Source: an uncultured Lachnospiraceae bacterium
Lineage (GTDB): Bacteria; Bacillota; Clostridia; Lachnospirales; Lachnospiraceae
Assembly (NCBI GenBank): GCA_900320325.1
Contig: ONRU01000006.1
Location: forward strand, 1 to 39,139
Direction of reading: 5' to 3'
DNA: 39,139 nucleotides
The notes below the pieces were generated by a model, which saw only the letters and a list, made by a program, of their open reading frames with translations, was not told the origin of the DNA and did not search any database. The translations under genes and the position numbers were made by a program. Shown in pieces: positions 24,842-32,082 of this stretch (the first letter of the stretch is position 1; each line of letters opens with the position of its first letter).

Positions 24842-26851
24842 ATGCTCATTGCTGCAATCGTATTCGGGCCTTTTCTCATGGCCTTTGTATCATATGGAAT
24901 CGGACGACGGCAGGAGAATGCCAGGGATATTTTTGTGATCCTGGTCACTTTTCTGGAGCTGCTTTTGTCGCTCCTGCTGGTCCGGGGCGAACACAGCCTG
25001 CAGATCACGGGCATCCTCAACGGAGGCCTCTGGCTGCAGAATCAGGGACTGCATACAGTCTACAGCCTTGTGACCTCCCTGATGTGGGCCGGTACGACCC
25101 TGTTCGCCAGAGAATATTTCGCCCATGAGCGGGAAGGTCTGAACCGCTACTGGTTCTTTGTCCTGGTGACGCTGGGCGCCACCCAGGGCGTCATGCTCTC
25201 TTCGGATCTGATGACCGCCTTTGTCTTTTTTGAGATCGTCTCCTTCACCTCCTTTACCTGGGTCATTCATGAGGAGACGGCGGAAGCCATTAAGGCGGCT
25301 TATACCTATCTGTTCATTGCCGTCATCGGCGGCCTGGTCCTGTTTATGGGGCTGGCCCTGCTGCAGCACTGCCTGGGGACCCTGGACTTTGAAGATCTGG
25401 CCGCTGCCGCGGCCCGGGCGGAGGACCCGGTCCTGGTGCGGACCGCGGGTGTCTGTATCCTCTTTGGTTTCGGCGCCAAAGCCGGTATGTTCCCTGTGCA
25501 TGTATGGCTGCCCAAGGCCCATCCCGTTGCCCCTTCCCCCGGGTCCGCCCTGCTTTCGGGCGTTCTGACCAAGGTAGGCGTCTACGGCATCCTGATGACC
25601 TCCCTGCAGGCCCTGGCGGGCGACGCCATGTTCGGCAGGATCGTTCTGATCCTGGGTACGATTACCATGGCCCTGGGCGCCCTGATGGCCCTGTTCTCGG
25701 TCAATCTCAAACGGACCCTGGCCTGTTCCTCCATGTCCCAGATCGGCTTTATCCTGGTGGGGATTGCCATGTATGTCCTGCTGACAGCGGCAGGCGACGC
25801 GGAGGGAGCCGGCGTGGCTTACAGCGGTACGGTACTGCATATGGTCAACCATTCCCTGATCAAGCTGACGCTGTTCATGTGCGCCGGCGTGGTCGTCATG
25901 AATCTGGGGGCCCTGACCCTGGACGATATCCGCGGCTGGGGCAGGAACAAACCCTTCCTGAAGGCAGCCTTTGCCCTGGGGGCCCTGGGAATCAGCGGCG
26001 TTCCCTTTTTCAACGGCTATATCAGCAAGACCATGCTGCATGAAGGCATCGTGGCCGGCAGGGAATACTGCGGCGATATCAGCGGCATGCTGGGCGTCAT
26101 CGAGTGGATCTTCCTCTTCTCGGGCGGACTCACCTTTGCCTACATGCTCAAGCTCTTTATCTGTATATTTATTGAGAAGCATCCCGAAAAGCAGGCGGAA
26201 TTCGACAAAGACAGCAGATGTATGAATACGGCTTCCGCCATCGCGGTATGCGGTTCTTCCCTGTTCATGGTCCTGCTGGGCCAGCCTGCCGTCATGAACC
26301 GGCTGGCCGCCTATGTGACCGGCTTCCATGAAATCCTGGAATTCAGGCCTTTTATCCTGATCAATCTCAAGGGCGGCGCCATCTCACTGCTGATCGGCGC
26401 CTGTGTCTATCTGCTCTTTGTCAGGAAAGTCCTGATCCGCAGAGGACATTATGTCAACCGATGGTTCCGGCATTTTGATCTGGAGGATTCCGTATACAGG
26501 CCCCTGCTCCTGAAGGTCTTCCCCTTCGTTTTCGGGAACCTTGCCGCCATTCCGGGTGAGAACAAAATCCTGGTCCCCGATGCCCAGGTCGTCTTTCTGC
26601 TGGCGGCCACCATCGGCAGGACCCTGTGCGTATCGCTGGATGCCCTGGTCGTCCTGCTGCGCAAGACCCTGCTGCGGGAGACCAGAGTACGGGGACACCA
26701 GCCTCTGAAGGCGGGCAGGCTCTTTACCCTGCGTTTTGAGACAGCCAGGGCCATCGATCCCATTGTCATGAACTTTTCCTTCGCTCTGCTCATGACCTGT
26801 CTGGGCATCCTGATGGTGCTGGGGGTCATCATGTTCTTTATACTTGTGTAG
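24842..26851 (+). CDS. NuoL/MrpA-like large proton-conducting subunit 4
   Basis: 669 residues, longer than the other three. The core has TM5 glutamate in FVFFEIVSFTSFTWVIHEE, TM7 lysine in GFGAKAGMFPVHVWLPKAHP, TM8 lysine in SGVLTKVGVYGILM, HMVNHSLIKLTLFM and NGYISKTMLH. After about residue 480 come further hydrophobic helices and an amphipathic stretch (about 525-620), ending in a TM helix (FALLMTCLGILMVLGVIMFF). The layout recalls NuoL with its lateral helix and final TM, or MrpA without its DUF4040/MbhE end, which here sits in separate genes. ATG 24842 has a GGAG about 9 bases upstream. Confidence 0.86.
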   Translation: MLIAAIVFGPFLMAFVSYGIGRRQENARDIFVILVTFLELLLSLLLVRGEHSLQITGILNGGLWLQNQGLHTVYSLVTSLMWAGTTLFAREYFAHEREGLNRYWFFVLVTLGATQGVMLSSDLMTAFVFFEIVSFTSFTWVIHEETAEAIKAAYTYLFIAVIGGLVLFMGLALLQHCLGTLDFEDLAAAAARAEDPVLVRTAGVCILFGFGAKAGMFPVHVWLPKAHPVAPSPGSALLSGVLTKVGVYGILMTSLQALAGDAMFGRIVLILGTITMALGALMALFSVNLKRTLACSSMSQIGFILVGIAMYVLLTAAGDAEGAGVAYSGTVLHMVNHSLIKLTLFMCAGVVVMNLGALTLDDIRGWGRNKPFLKAAFALGALGISGVPFFNGYISKTMLHEGIVAGREYCGDISGMLGVIEWIFLFSGGLTFAYMLKLFICIFIEKHPEKQAEFDKDSRCMNTASAIAVCGSSLFMVLLGQPAVMNRLAAYVTGFHEILEFRPFILINLKGGAISLLIGACVYLLFVRKVLIRRGHYVNRWFRHFDLEDSVYRPLLLKVFPFVFGNLAAIPGENKILVPDAQVVFLLAATIGRTLCVSLDALVVLLRKTLLRETRVRGHQPLKAGRLFTLRFETARAIDPIVMNFSFALLMTCLGILMVLGVIMFFILV

Positions 26852-26875
26852 CGGAGGAAAAAGAGGCAATAGTCA

Positions 26876-27712
26876 ATGGAGAAAAAATGGACCCGGCAGG
26901 ATACCTGTATCCTGCTGCTGATCGTGCTCATGACGGTCGTGAGTACGCTTCTGCGCCGTTATAACAGTTATTTTGCGCCCGAACTGCCGGGAGAGCAGGC
27001 GGCACAGGAAGATACACAGGAGACCGCGGAGACAGAAGTGCCCGCGGAGAGCGCGCGGGAGAAGATCGCCCGGACCGCCAAAGCGCTCAGAGAGAAAGAG
27101 AGGGAGGAATATCTGCTTTCCCTGGAGGGGGACGGGGTCTGGAAGGCCTTTGCGGAAAGAAATTATGTCCTGCTGGGAGATTCCAGATTTGTGGGATTTT
27201 CCGCCTACGGCTTTCTGGAGGAAGACCGGGTGCTGGCCGATAACGGCGCCGTGATCACGAAGATTCTGGACCATCTGGAGGAATTTGAAAGGCTGGCGCC
27301 GGAAGAAGTCTATATCGCCTTCGGGATCAATGATATCCTGACCGGCATCTGGCCCACACCGGAATCCTATGCTGACGAAGTCCTGGAGGAGGTGACCATC
27401 CTGCGGGAATACGCGCCGGACGCGGCTTACTGTTTCAGTTCCATCCTGCCGGCGGTGGGATGGGCTCTGGAAGAAAACCCTGTTTTTGAGGAAGTGGACG
27501 CCTACAACGAGGCCGTCCGGGACATGTGTGCCCGCAATGATATCCTTTATATCGACAATACAGATCTGCTGACAGACCCGGAGGCCGATTACCAGCCGGA
27601 CGGGATCCACCTGTCGATCGAATTTTATCCTGCCTGGGGCGCCAATCTGATGCGTTCCTCCTGCGAAGCCGGAATACGGACGGACAGGAATCGGGGGCAG
27701 GAGCAGGAATGA
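26876..27712 (+). CDS. Membrane-anchored SGNH/GDSL-type hydrolase
   Basis: 278 residues. One N-terminal TM helix (about 11-26: CILLLIVLMTVVSTLL), then an acidic/Ala-rich linker, then an SGNH domain outside the cell: GDSRFVGF (nucleophile Ser103), the FGINDI block (Asn152) and DGIHLS with Asp242/His245. Such proteins hydrolyse or transfer ester groups, often acetyl on cell-wall glycans. It follows the last Mrp-type gene by 24 bases and precedes the terminator, so it is probably on the same transcript, with an uncertain functional link. The ribosome site is weak: GAGG about 10 bases before the ATG. Confidence 0.85.
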   Translation: MEKKWTRQDTCILLLIVLMTVVSTLLRRYNSYFAPELPGEQAAQEDTQETAETEVPAESAREKIARTAKALREKEREEYLLSLEGDGVWKAFAERNYVLLGDSRFVGFSAYGFLEEDRVLADNGAVITKILDHLEEFERLAPEEVYIAFGINDILTGIWPTPESYADEVLEEVTILREYAPDAAYCFSSILPAVGWALEENPVFEEVDAYNEAVRDMCARNDILYIDNTDLLTDPEADYQPDGIHLSIEFYPAWGANLMRSSCEAGIRTDRNRGQEQE

Positions 27713-27748
27713 GCCCTCTGCCCGTGCCGGCAGAGGCTTTTTTTCTCT
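27713..27748 (+). terminator. Intrinsic terminator ending the Mrp-type operon
   Basis: GCCTCTGCC-like arms (CCTCTGCC / GGCAGAGG) with a run of seven Ts after GGC. Confidence 0.88.
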
Positions 27749-27877
27749 TTTGTTATGGCAGGTTTTTTGGTATAGTATTGTTACTGTCCGGAAATATGGC
27801 CTGCGGCCATAATTCCCGGAGAGACCCCGGCCGTGCCGGGAGATGAATATGGATATACCGGAAAGAGGTTTCAATAT

Positions 27878-29305
27878 ATGACAAGAAGAGGCGTTTTAAA
27901 AATCCTGGGAGCGGCCGCTGCTGTCGTCGGTGTTGCGGCAGTGGTCGTGATCCTCTTATATTTCCTGCCTGACAAAGGGAGCACGGACAGGTCCGCGGAG
28001 GCTGCCACGGCTGCCGCGGCTGCCAGTCAGACAGTCGACCTGGAGCATCTGGTCGTAGACTCTTATTATGAAGCGATGGATTTCACGGACGGCAAGGAGA
28101 CGATCCGTTACAGTTACAGGATCCCCAAGGTGGACCTGACCGGTACGGCGGTCACCCGGATCAACAATGCCATTGACGATGACCTCAAACACTTCATGGT
28201 CAATGCCGAATCCTATATGGAGGACCAGGAATCCTCCGGAGGCCTGCCGGCCTGCACATCCATTTCCTATTTCTGGAATCTGCGGGACCAGGATATCCTG
28301 TCACTGGTGACCCAGCGGGTCATGCAGGAAGACGGGGGCCGGAAAGATGATTATACGGTCTACAATCTCCGGGTCTCGGACCGGACCGCCCTGACCCGGG
28401 AGGACCTCCTGAAGTATCTGGAGATATCGGAGGAAGAATTTACGGCCAACATCAAGAAAGCCATGATCTCCGCCTATCTGGACAGATATTATCAGTATAT
28501 AGGGGAAGTGGTATCGGAAGAGGACGCCGTGAACGCCATGGCCCGCAATATCAGTTATGACAATCTGCAGGAGACCCCTGTTTTCCTCAACGAGGACGGA
28601 GACCTGTGCGCCGCCGGGCGGATCTATACAGCCACCGACGAAAAGGGCAATGAATACCTGATCAATCTCAGTACCTATAAGCTGTCCGAGCATTATGACG
28701 AATTCGACAGTGATGTTGCGGACCGGGCCGCCAGGCTGGATGAAGAGAGCGCGGCAGCCAGACAGAAGGCCGAGGAGGAAGCCAAAGCCGCTGAAGAAGC
28801 CGCGAAGGCTGAAGAAGAGGCGAAGAAAGCGGCCGAGGAGGAAGCTGAGAAGAAAGCGGAGGAACAGGCGAAGAAGGAAGCCGAAGAGGAGGCAAAGAAG
28901 GAAGAGGAAGAAAAGGCCAAAAAAGAAGAAGAAGAGAAGGCCAAAAAAGAGGCGGAAGAGGCGAAGAAGGCGGAAGAGGAAAAAGCCAAAAAAGAAGCCG
29001 AAGAGAAGAAGAAGGAAGAAGAAAAGAAAAAAGAAGAGGAAAAGAAGGAAGAGGAGTGGTCCTATACAGCCAATGACGCCATGCTCATGGCGGAGGATTA
29101 CTGGGGACATTATCCCGGACAGGCGGTGGAAGGCAAGAGCAGCAAGTACACCTATGATGTCTTTGTCTACCAGTACCCCAGCAAGGACAGCCCTTATTAC
29201 CTGGTCTACCTGTGTATCTCGGATCATGAAAAAGATACAGTCAATGCCGGCTGCGTCACAGTTCATGCCAAGACCGGTGAGATCCAGGAGCAGGCATATG
29301 ATTAA
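27878..29305 (+). CDS. Membrane-anchored protein with long Lys/Glu helical linker
   Basis: 475 residues from ATG 27878. A single N-terminal TM helix (about 9-29: ILGAAAAVVGVAAVVVILLYF) anchors it, the rest outside. Residues about 60-280 are an alpha/beta domain (TIRYSYRIPKVDL..., RINNAIDDDL) recalling the DUF3298/DUF4163 domains of PdaC or RsiV-type proteins; this match is weak. Residues about 286-394 are almost only Glu, Lys and Ala, a TolA-like single helix. Residues 395-475 form a small domain (WSYTANDAMLMAEDYWG..., TVHAKTGEIQEQAYD) that looks PepSY-like. I chose ATG 27878 because AAGAGG precedes it; upstream GTG 27833 has no site. It is monocistronic. The linker could span the cell wall. 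Confidence 0.75.
   Translation: MTRRGVLKILGAAAAVVGVAAVVVILLYFLPDKGSTDRSAEAATAAAAASQTVDLEHLVVDSYYEAMDFTDGKETIRYSYRIPKVDLTGTAVTRINNAIDDDLKHFMVNAESYMEDQESSGGLPACTSISYFWNLRDQDILSLVTQRVMQEDGGRKDDYTVYNLRVSDRTALTREDLLKYLEISEEEFTANIKKAMISAYLDRYYQYIGEVVSEEDAVNAMARNISYDNLQETPVFLNEDGDLCAAGRIYTATDEKGNEYLINLSTYKLSEHYDEFDSDVADRAARLDEESAAARQKAEEEAKAAEEAAKAEEEAKKAAEEEAEKKAEEQAKKEAEEEAKKEEEEKAKKEEEEKAKKEAEEAKKAEEEKAKKEAEEKKKEEEKKKEEEKKEEEWSYTANDAMLMAEDYWGHYPGQAVEGKSSKYTYDVFVYQYPSKDSPYYLVYLCISDHEKDTVNAGCVTVHAKTGEIQEQAYD
28740..29055 (+). repeat. Low-complexity GA-rich coding repeat (Lys/Glu/Ala)
   Basis: About 315 bases of imperfect GAAGAGGCGAAGAAG-type repeats encoding Glu/Lys/Ala heptad-like sequence. Such tracts are prone to length change by slippage. 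Confidence 0.85.
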
Positions 29306-29324
29306 TGCGTGATTCACAGCGCGC

Positions 29325-29357
29325 GGCGGCCCGGAGAGATCCGGGCCGCTTTTTTAT
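29325..29357 (+). terminator. Intrinsic terminator after the Lys/Glu-linker gene
   Basis: GCGGCCCGG / CCGGGCCGC hairpin with loop AGAGAT and six Ts. Confidence 0.9.
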
Positions 29358-29443
29358 CATTTCCCCGGGGTTCGGGGATCCTGCTTTTGATGTGCCTATG
29401 CACAGGACCGGTTTCAGATTATAATAGAGAAAGGGAGAAGATC

Positions 29444-29472
29444 AACAGAATCCGCAATTAACAGAATCCGCA
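29444..29472. repeat. Two 13-bp direct repeats in the LCP leader
   Basis: AACAGAATCCGCA at 29444-29456 and 29460-29472, spaced by 3 bases (16-bp period). Confidence 0.9.
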
Positions 29473-29664
29473 CCCGCGGATCTGACGGAGCCTGTTAGCA
29501 TGTTGCACACTGCGGAGAAACGCCGATATCTGCGCAAGTACGGAAAAGATGTTTTACAAAGCATTATTACAAAGATATTCGAACGAAGATAATTGCAAAC
29601 AGATATTTACCAATTCTGTTTCGGGTGCGGGTCCCGGTGACCCGCGGAAAGGACGGATATACCT

Positions 29665-30939
29665 ATGTCAGACAGAAAATATGAATATGACCTGACCGAC
29701 TATGGGGATGAGGAAGATTATGAGGAATATGCCCGGCAGCAGGATAAGCTGCGGGGCTATGACAGGCAGAAGAAAAAAGGCAGTCAAAAACCGGCGGCCG
29801 GACCGTCCGGCGGCGGGAAGAACCGCGTCGGACAGAAAAGTTTTTCAGGCCGGAACGGCAGCCCTTCCGTCAAAAGCCGGGCCGCGAAGGCACAGGGGCG
29901 GAAAGGGGGACCGGATCCCTCGAAAAAACGGTCCCATCCCGTGCTGTGGTTTCTGCTGGTCTTTGTGCTGGTCCTTGTGATCTGCGGTTTCGGAATCATG
30001 TCCTCTCTGCTGAGCGGCCTGGAATCCGTCAGGATCAATCCCAAAGTCAACAGCCAGGCGGCCGCGGACAGGATCATGGACCACTATACCACCATCGCCA
30101 TTTTCGGCGTGGATTCCAGGGAACAGGATCTGATGGCCGGCGATAACCGCAGTGATACCATGATTTTGTGCTCCATTCACAAGTCGACCGGAGAGATGAA
30201 ACTGATCTCTGTTTACAGGGATACATGGCTGGAGCTGGGAGACGGTTCTTATGGCAAGGCCAACTCGGCCTATGCCTACGGCGGGCCGGAGCAGGCGGTC
30301 TCCATGCTCAATACCAATCTGGATCTGGACATCGACGGCTTTATCACCATCGGTTTTGAAGGCCTGGCTGATACCATTGACAGTCTGGGAGGCATCGATC
30401 TGGAGACCGGCGTGACCGAAGAGGAGGCCGGCTATCTGAACAGCTACCTGGAGGATATGGAATATGAACTGGGTACTGATAATGAGCCGGTCTATACCGG
30501 CCAGCAGCATCTGTCGGGCATCCAGGCCGTGGCCTTTGCCAGGATCCGTTATACGGCCGGCAGCGATTACCGCAGAACGGAACGCCAGCGGGAAGTCATG
30601 AAGGCCATTCTGGACCGGCTGAAAAAGGCGGGGCCCTTCGGACTTGCCAAAGCGGCCAAAACGGTCATCGGCAGTTCCGCCTGCTCTCTGACAAAAACGC
30701 AGATGGCAGGACTGATTCTGAAAGCGCCTTTTTATTCACTGGACCAGTCCGGCGGACTGCCGGTGGAGGAGTACAGGGCCGAGGATTATATCGGTGAACA
30801 GGCCTGTATCATCCCGGATACCCTGGCGGATAATATCAGATGGCTCCACGCTTCCCTGTACAGCCAGGAAGACTATCAGGTCTCTTCGGAGGCGGACGCC
30901 ATCAGCAGTCATATTTACGAAAGCTATCACGGTTATTAA
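29665..30939 (+). CDS. LytR-CpsA-Psr (LCP) family glycopolymer transferase
   Basis: 424 residues. A long basic, Gly/Pro/Lys-rich cytosolic N-terminus (about 1-90), one TM helix (about 92-112), then the LCP domain outside: IAIFGVDSRE (about 145-153), GDNRSDTMI (about 159-167), SVYRDTWLEL (about 182-191) and later AFARIRYTAGSDYRRTERQR. The conserved Asp and Arg residues that bind the polyprenyl diphosphate are present. LCP enzymes attach teichoic acids or capsule to peptidoglycan. The 90-residue cytosolic tail is longer than usual and could be a phosphorylation or protein-binding site. The ribosome site lies just after a hairpin. Confidence 0.9.
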   Translation: MSDRKYEYDLTDYGDEEDYEEYARQQDKLRGYDRQKKKGSQKPAAGPSGGGKNRVGQKSFSGRNGSPSVKSRAAKAQGRKGGPDPSKKRSHPVLWFLLVFVLVLVICGFGIMSSLLSGLESVRINPKVNSQAAADRIMDHYTTIAIFGVDSREQDLMAGDNRSDTMILCSIHKSTGEMKLISVYRDTWLELGDGSYGKANSAYAYGGPEQAVSMLNTNLDLDIDGFITIGFEGLADTIDSLGGIDLETGVTEEEAGYLNSYLEDMEYELGTDNEPVYTGQQHLSGIQAVAFARIRYTAGSDYRRTERQREVMKAILDRLKKAGPFGLAKAAKTVIGSSACSLTKTQMAGLILKAPFYSLDQSGGLPVEEYRAEDYIGEQACIIPDTLADNIRWLHASLYSQEDYQVSSEADAISSHIYESYHGY

Positions 30940-30942
30940 GGC

Positions 30943-30958
30943 GGCCGGAAAGCCGGCC
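30943..30958 (+). other. GC-rich hairpin between the LCP and Hpt genes
   Basis: GGCCGG-AAAG-CCGGCC, a tight tetraloop hairpin right after the LCP stop. It lacks a proper U-run, so it may be a transcript-end stabiliser or partial attenuator. Confidence 0.4.
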
Positions 30959-30985
30959 GGACCGGCCCTTTGCAGGAGGTGGATC

Positions 30986-31336
30986 ATGAGACCGGAGCAG
31001 TTTTATCAGGAAATCGGAGGCAGCTATCAGGAGGCTCTGACCAGGATGCCGGATGACAGAAGGATCGTCCGTTATCTGGGCATGTTCCTGCAGGATCCTT
31101 CCATGGAGGAACTGGGAAAAGCCCTGACAGCGGGGGATACAGAGGAGGCTTTCAGCAGGGCCCATGCCCTGAAGGGGACCTGCCTGACCCTGGGACTGGG
31201 CCGGCTGACCGTCCGGGTATCGGAGCTGACAGAGATGCTCCGGGCCGGCTGGCTGGAAGGGGCCAGGCGGGATTATGCGGACCTGGAAAGGACGTATCAG
31301 GAGGTCTGCGAAAAGATCCGGTCCGTCCATATCTGA
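30986..31336 (+). CDS. Stand-alone Hpt (histidine phosphotransfer) protein
   Basis: 116 residues, fully helical in appearance. The Hpt signature AHALKGTCLTLGLGRL places the phospho-accepting histidine at His60. Hpt proteins carry phosphate between receiver domains in phosphorelays. No histidine kinase or response regulator is nearby, so its partners are elsewhere. ATG 30986 has a strong AGGAGGTGG. It lies 46 bases after the LCP gene and may be co-transcribed with it. Confidence 0.85.
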   Translation: MRPEQFYQEIGGSYQEALTRMPDDRRIVRYLGMFLQDPSMEELGKALTAGDTEEAFSRAHALKGTCLTLGLGRLTVRVSELTEMLRAGWLEGARRDYADLERTYQEVCEKIRSVHI

Positions 31337-31341
31337 AACAG

Positions 31342-31383
31342 TCCCTGAAATCAGGGATGAACGGCTTCGGAAACGTTTCCGAA
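31342..31383. promoter_or_regulatory. Two adjacent inverted repeats upstream of mscL
   Basis: TCCCTGA-AA-TCAGGGA (31342-31357) is followed by a perfect 18-bp palindrome TTCGGAAACGTTTCCGAA (31366-31383). The second has the central CG and AAACGTTT core seen in LacI-family operators. They lie 27 bases upstream of the mscL -35 box. Neither has a U-run. Confidence 0.45.
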
Positions 31384-31409
31384 ATCATAGGAATCACTGA
31401 GAAAATTTG

Positions 31410-31437
31410 TTGACGTATCAAAATTTGCTGTTAAAAT
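31410..31437 (+). promoter_or_regulatory. mscL: Promoter of mscL
   Basis: TTGACG (31410-31415), 16-bp spacer, TAAAAT (31432-31437). AAAATTTG repeats flank the -35 (31402-31409 and 31420-31427). Confidence 0.6.
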
Positions 31438-31450
31438 AGGATACGAAGTG

Positions 31451-31480
31451 AGTTTATAAAATAACTATAAACTTTTTTTC
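31451..31480 (+). promoter_or_regulatory. Terminator-like hairpin in the mscL leader (possible attenuator)
   Basis: AGTTTATA (31451-31458) and TATAAACT (31466-31473) form a perfect 8-bp AU-rich stem followed by a T-run, only about 10 bases after the expected transcript start. A GC-rich GCCGC/GCGGC hairpin follows at 31487-31497. Confidence 0.5.
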
Positions 31481-31525
31481 AGAATCGCCGCTGCGGCGGC
31501 AGTCATATGAGAGGAGAATGTAGAA

Positions 31526-31936
31526 ATGAAGAGTTTTATCAACGAATTTAAAGAGTTCATCAGCCGCGGCAATGTCATGGATATGGCAGTCGGTATCATC
31601 ATCGGCGGCGCTTTCACAGCGATCGTTACTTCCCTGGTAGAGGATATCATTACCCCTATCATCGGCATGATCGGCGGATTTGATTTCAGCAGCTTCGTGG
31701 TCACTGTCAACAACTCCAACATCGCCATCGGTAAATTCATCAATGCTGTGATCAACTTCCTGCTGATCGCGTTCGTCCTGTTCAGCGTGATCAAGGCTAT
31801 GAACAAGGCAGCGGCCATCGTCAAGAAGCCGGAAGAGGAAGCGGCTCCCACAACAAAGATGTGCCCTTACTGCAAGAGCGAGATCGCGATCGAAGCGACC
31901 AGATGCCCTCACTGCACATCCCAGCTGGATGCTTAA
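31526..31936 (+). CDS. mscL: Large-conductance mechanosensitive channel MscL with C-terminal zinc ribbon
   Basis: 136 residues. The MscL signature is clear: FKEFISRGNVMDMAVGIIIG at residues 8-27, the first pore helix, a loop (FDFSSFVVTVNNSNIAIG) and a second helix (INFLLIAFVLFSVIKAMN). MscL opens as a pentamer under membrane tension and releases solutes on osmotic downshock. After the usual cytosolic helix the protein has a small zinc ribbon, CPYC (113-116) and CPHC (127-130), in place of the normal short tail. The start has GAGGAG about 11 bases upstream. Confidence 0.96.
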   Translation: MKSFINEFKEFISRGNVMDMAVGIIIGGAFTAIVTSLVEDIITPIIGMIGGFDFSSFVVTVNNSNIAIGKFINAVINFLLIAFVLFSVIKAMNKAAAIVKKPEEEAAPTTKMCPYCKSEIAIEATRCPHCTSQLDA

Positions 31937-31979
31937 TACAGACAGGAGTGACTTCCTGATATTCTTTTCGTGAGAATGC

Positions 31980-32027
31980 GGGGACCTGCGGACCGGAGCG
32001 TACGCCCGGCGGGCAGGTCCCTTTTTT
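31980..32027 (+). terminator. Intrinsic terminator of mscL
   Basis: GGGACCTGC (31981-31989) pairs with GCAGGTCCC (32013-32021), then TTTTTT. Confidence 0.85.
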
Positions 32028-32082
32028 GTACGATTCTGTACGTTCGGGTGTTTTCCGGCAATGGAAAGGACGGTATAAAGAC

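Larger units (their letters stand above)
29306..29664. other. Intergenic region and long leader of the LCP gene
   Basis: 359 bases, no gene. It holds the previous terminator (29325-29357), a TATAAT at 29420-29425 without a good -35, two 13-bp direct repeats AACAGAATCCGCA (29444-29456, 29460-29472) and a GCGGGTC/GACCCGC hairpin (29627-29645) just before the ribosome site. CGCACCCG near the repeats can also pair with CGGGTGCG near 29623, so two leader folds compete. Confidence 0.55.

Noticed and set aside
23344..25020. Very long open frames on the minus strand opposite the antiporter subunit genes, and similar ones opposite 12220-15292 and 33943-35493
   Set aside because: They mirror codon structure of strongly supported plus-strand genes, give His/Gln/Asp-rich sequences without domains, and lack ribosome sites.
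28301..29317. Minus-strand frame rich in Phe and Leu that looks like a membrane protein
   Set aside because: It is the complement of the Lys/Glu codon repeat (GAG/AAG read as CTC/CTT), so the hydrophobicity is an artefact.
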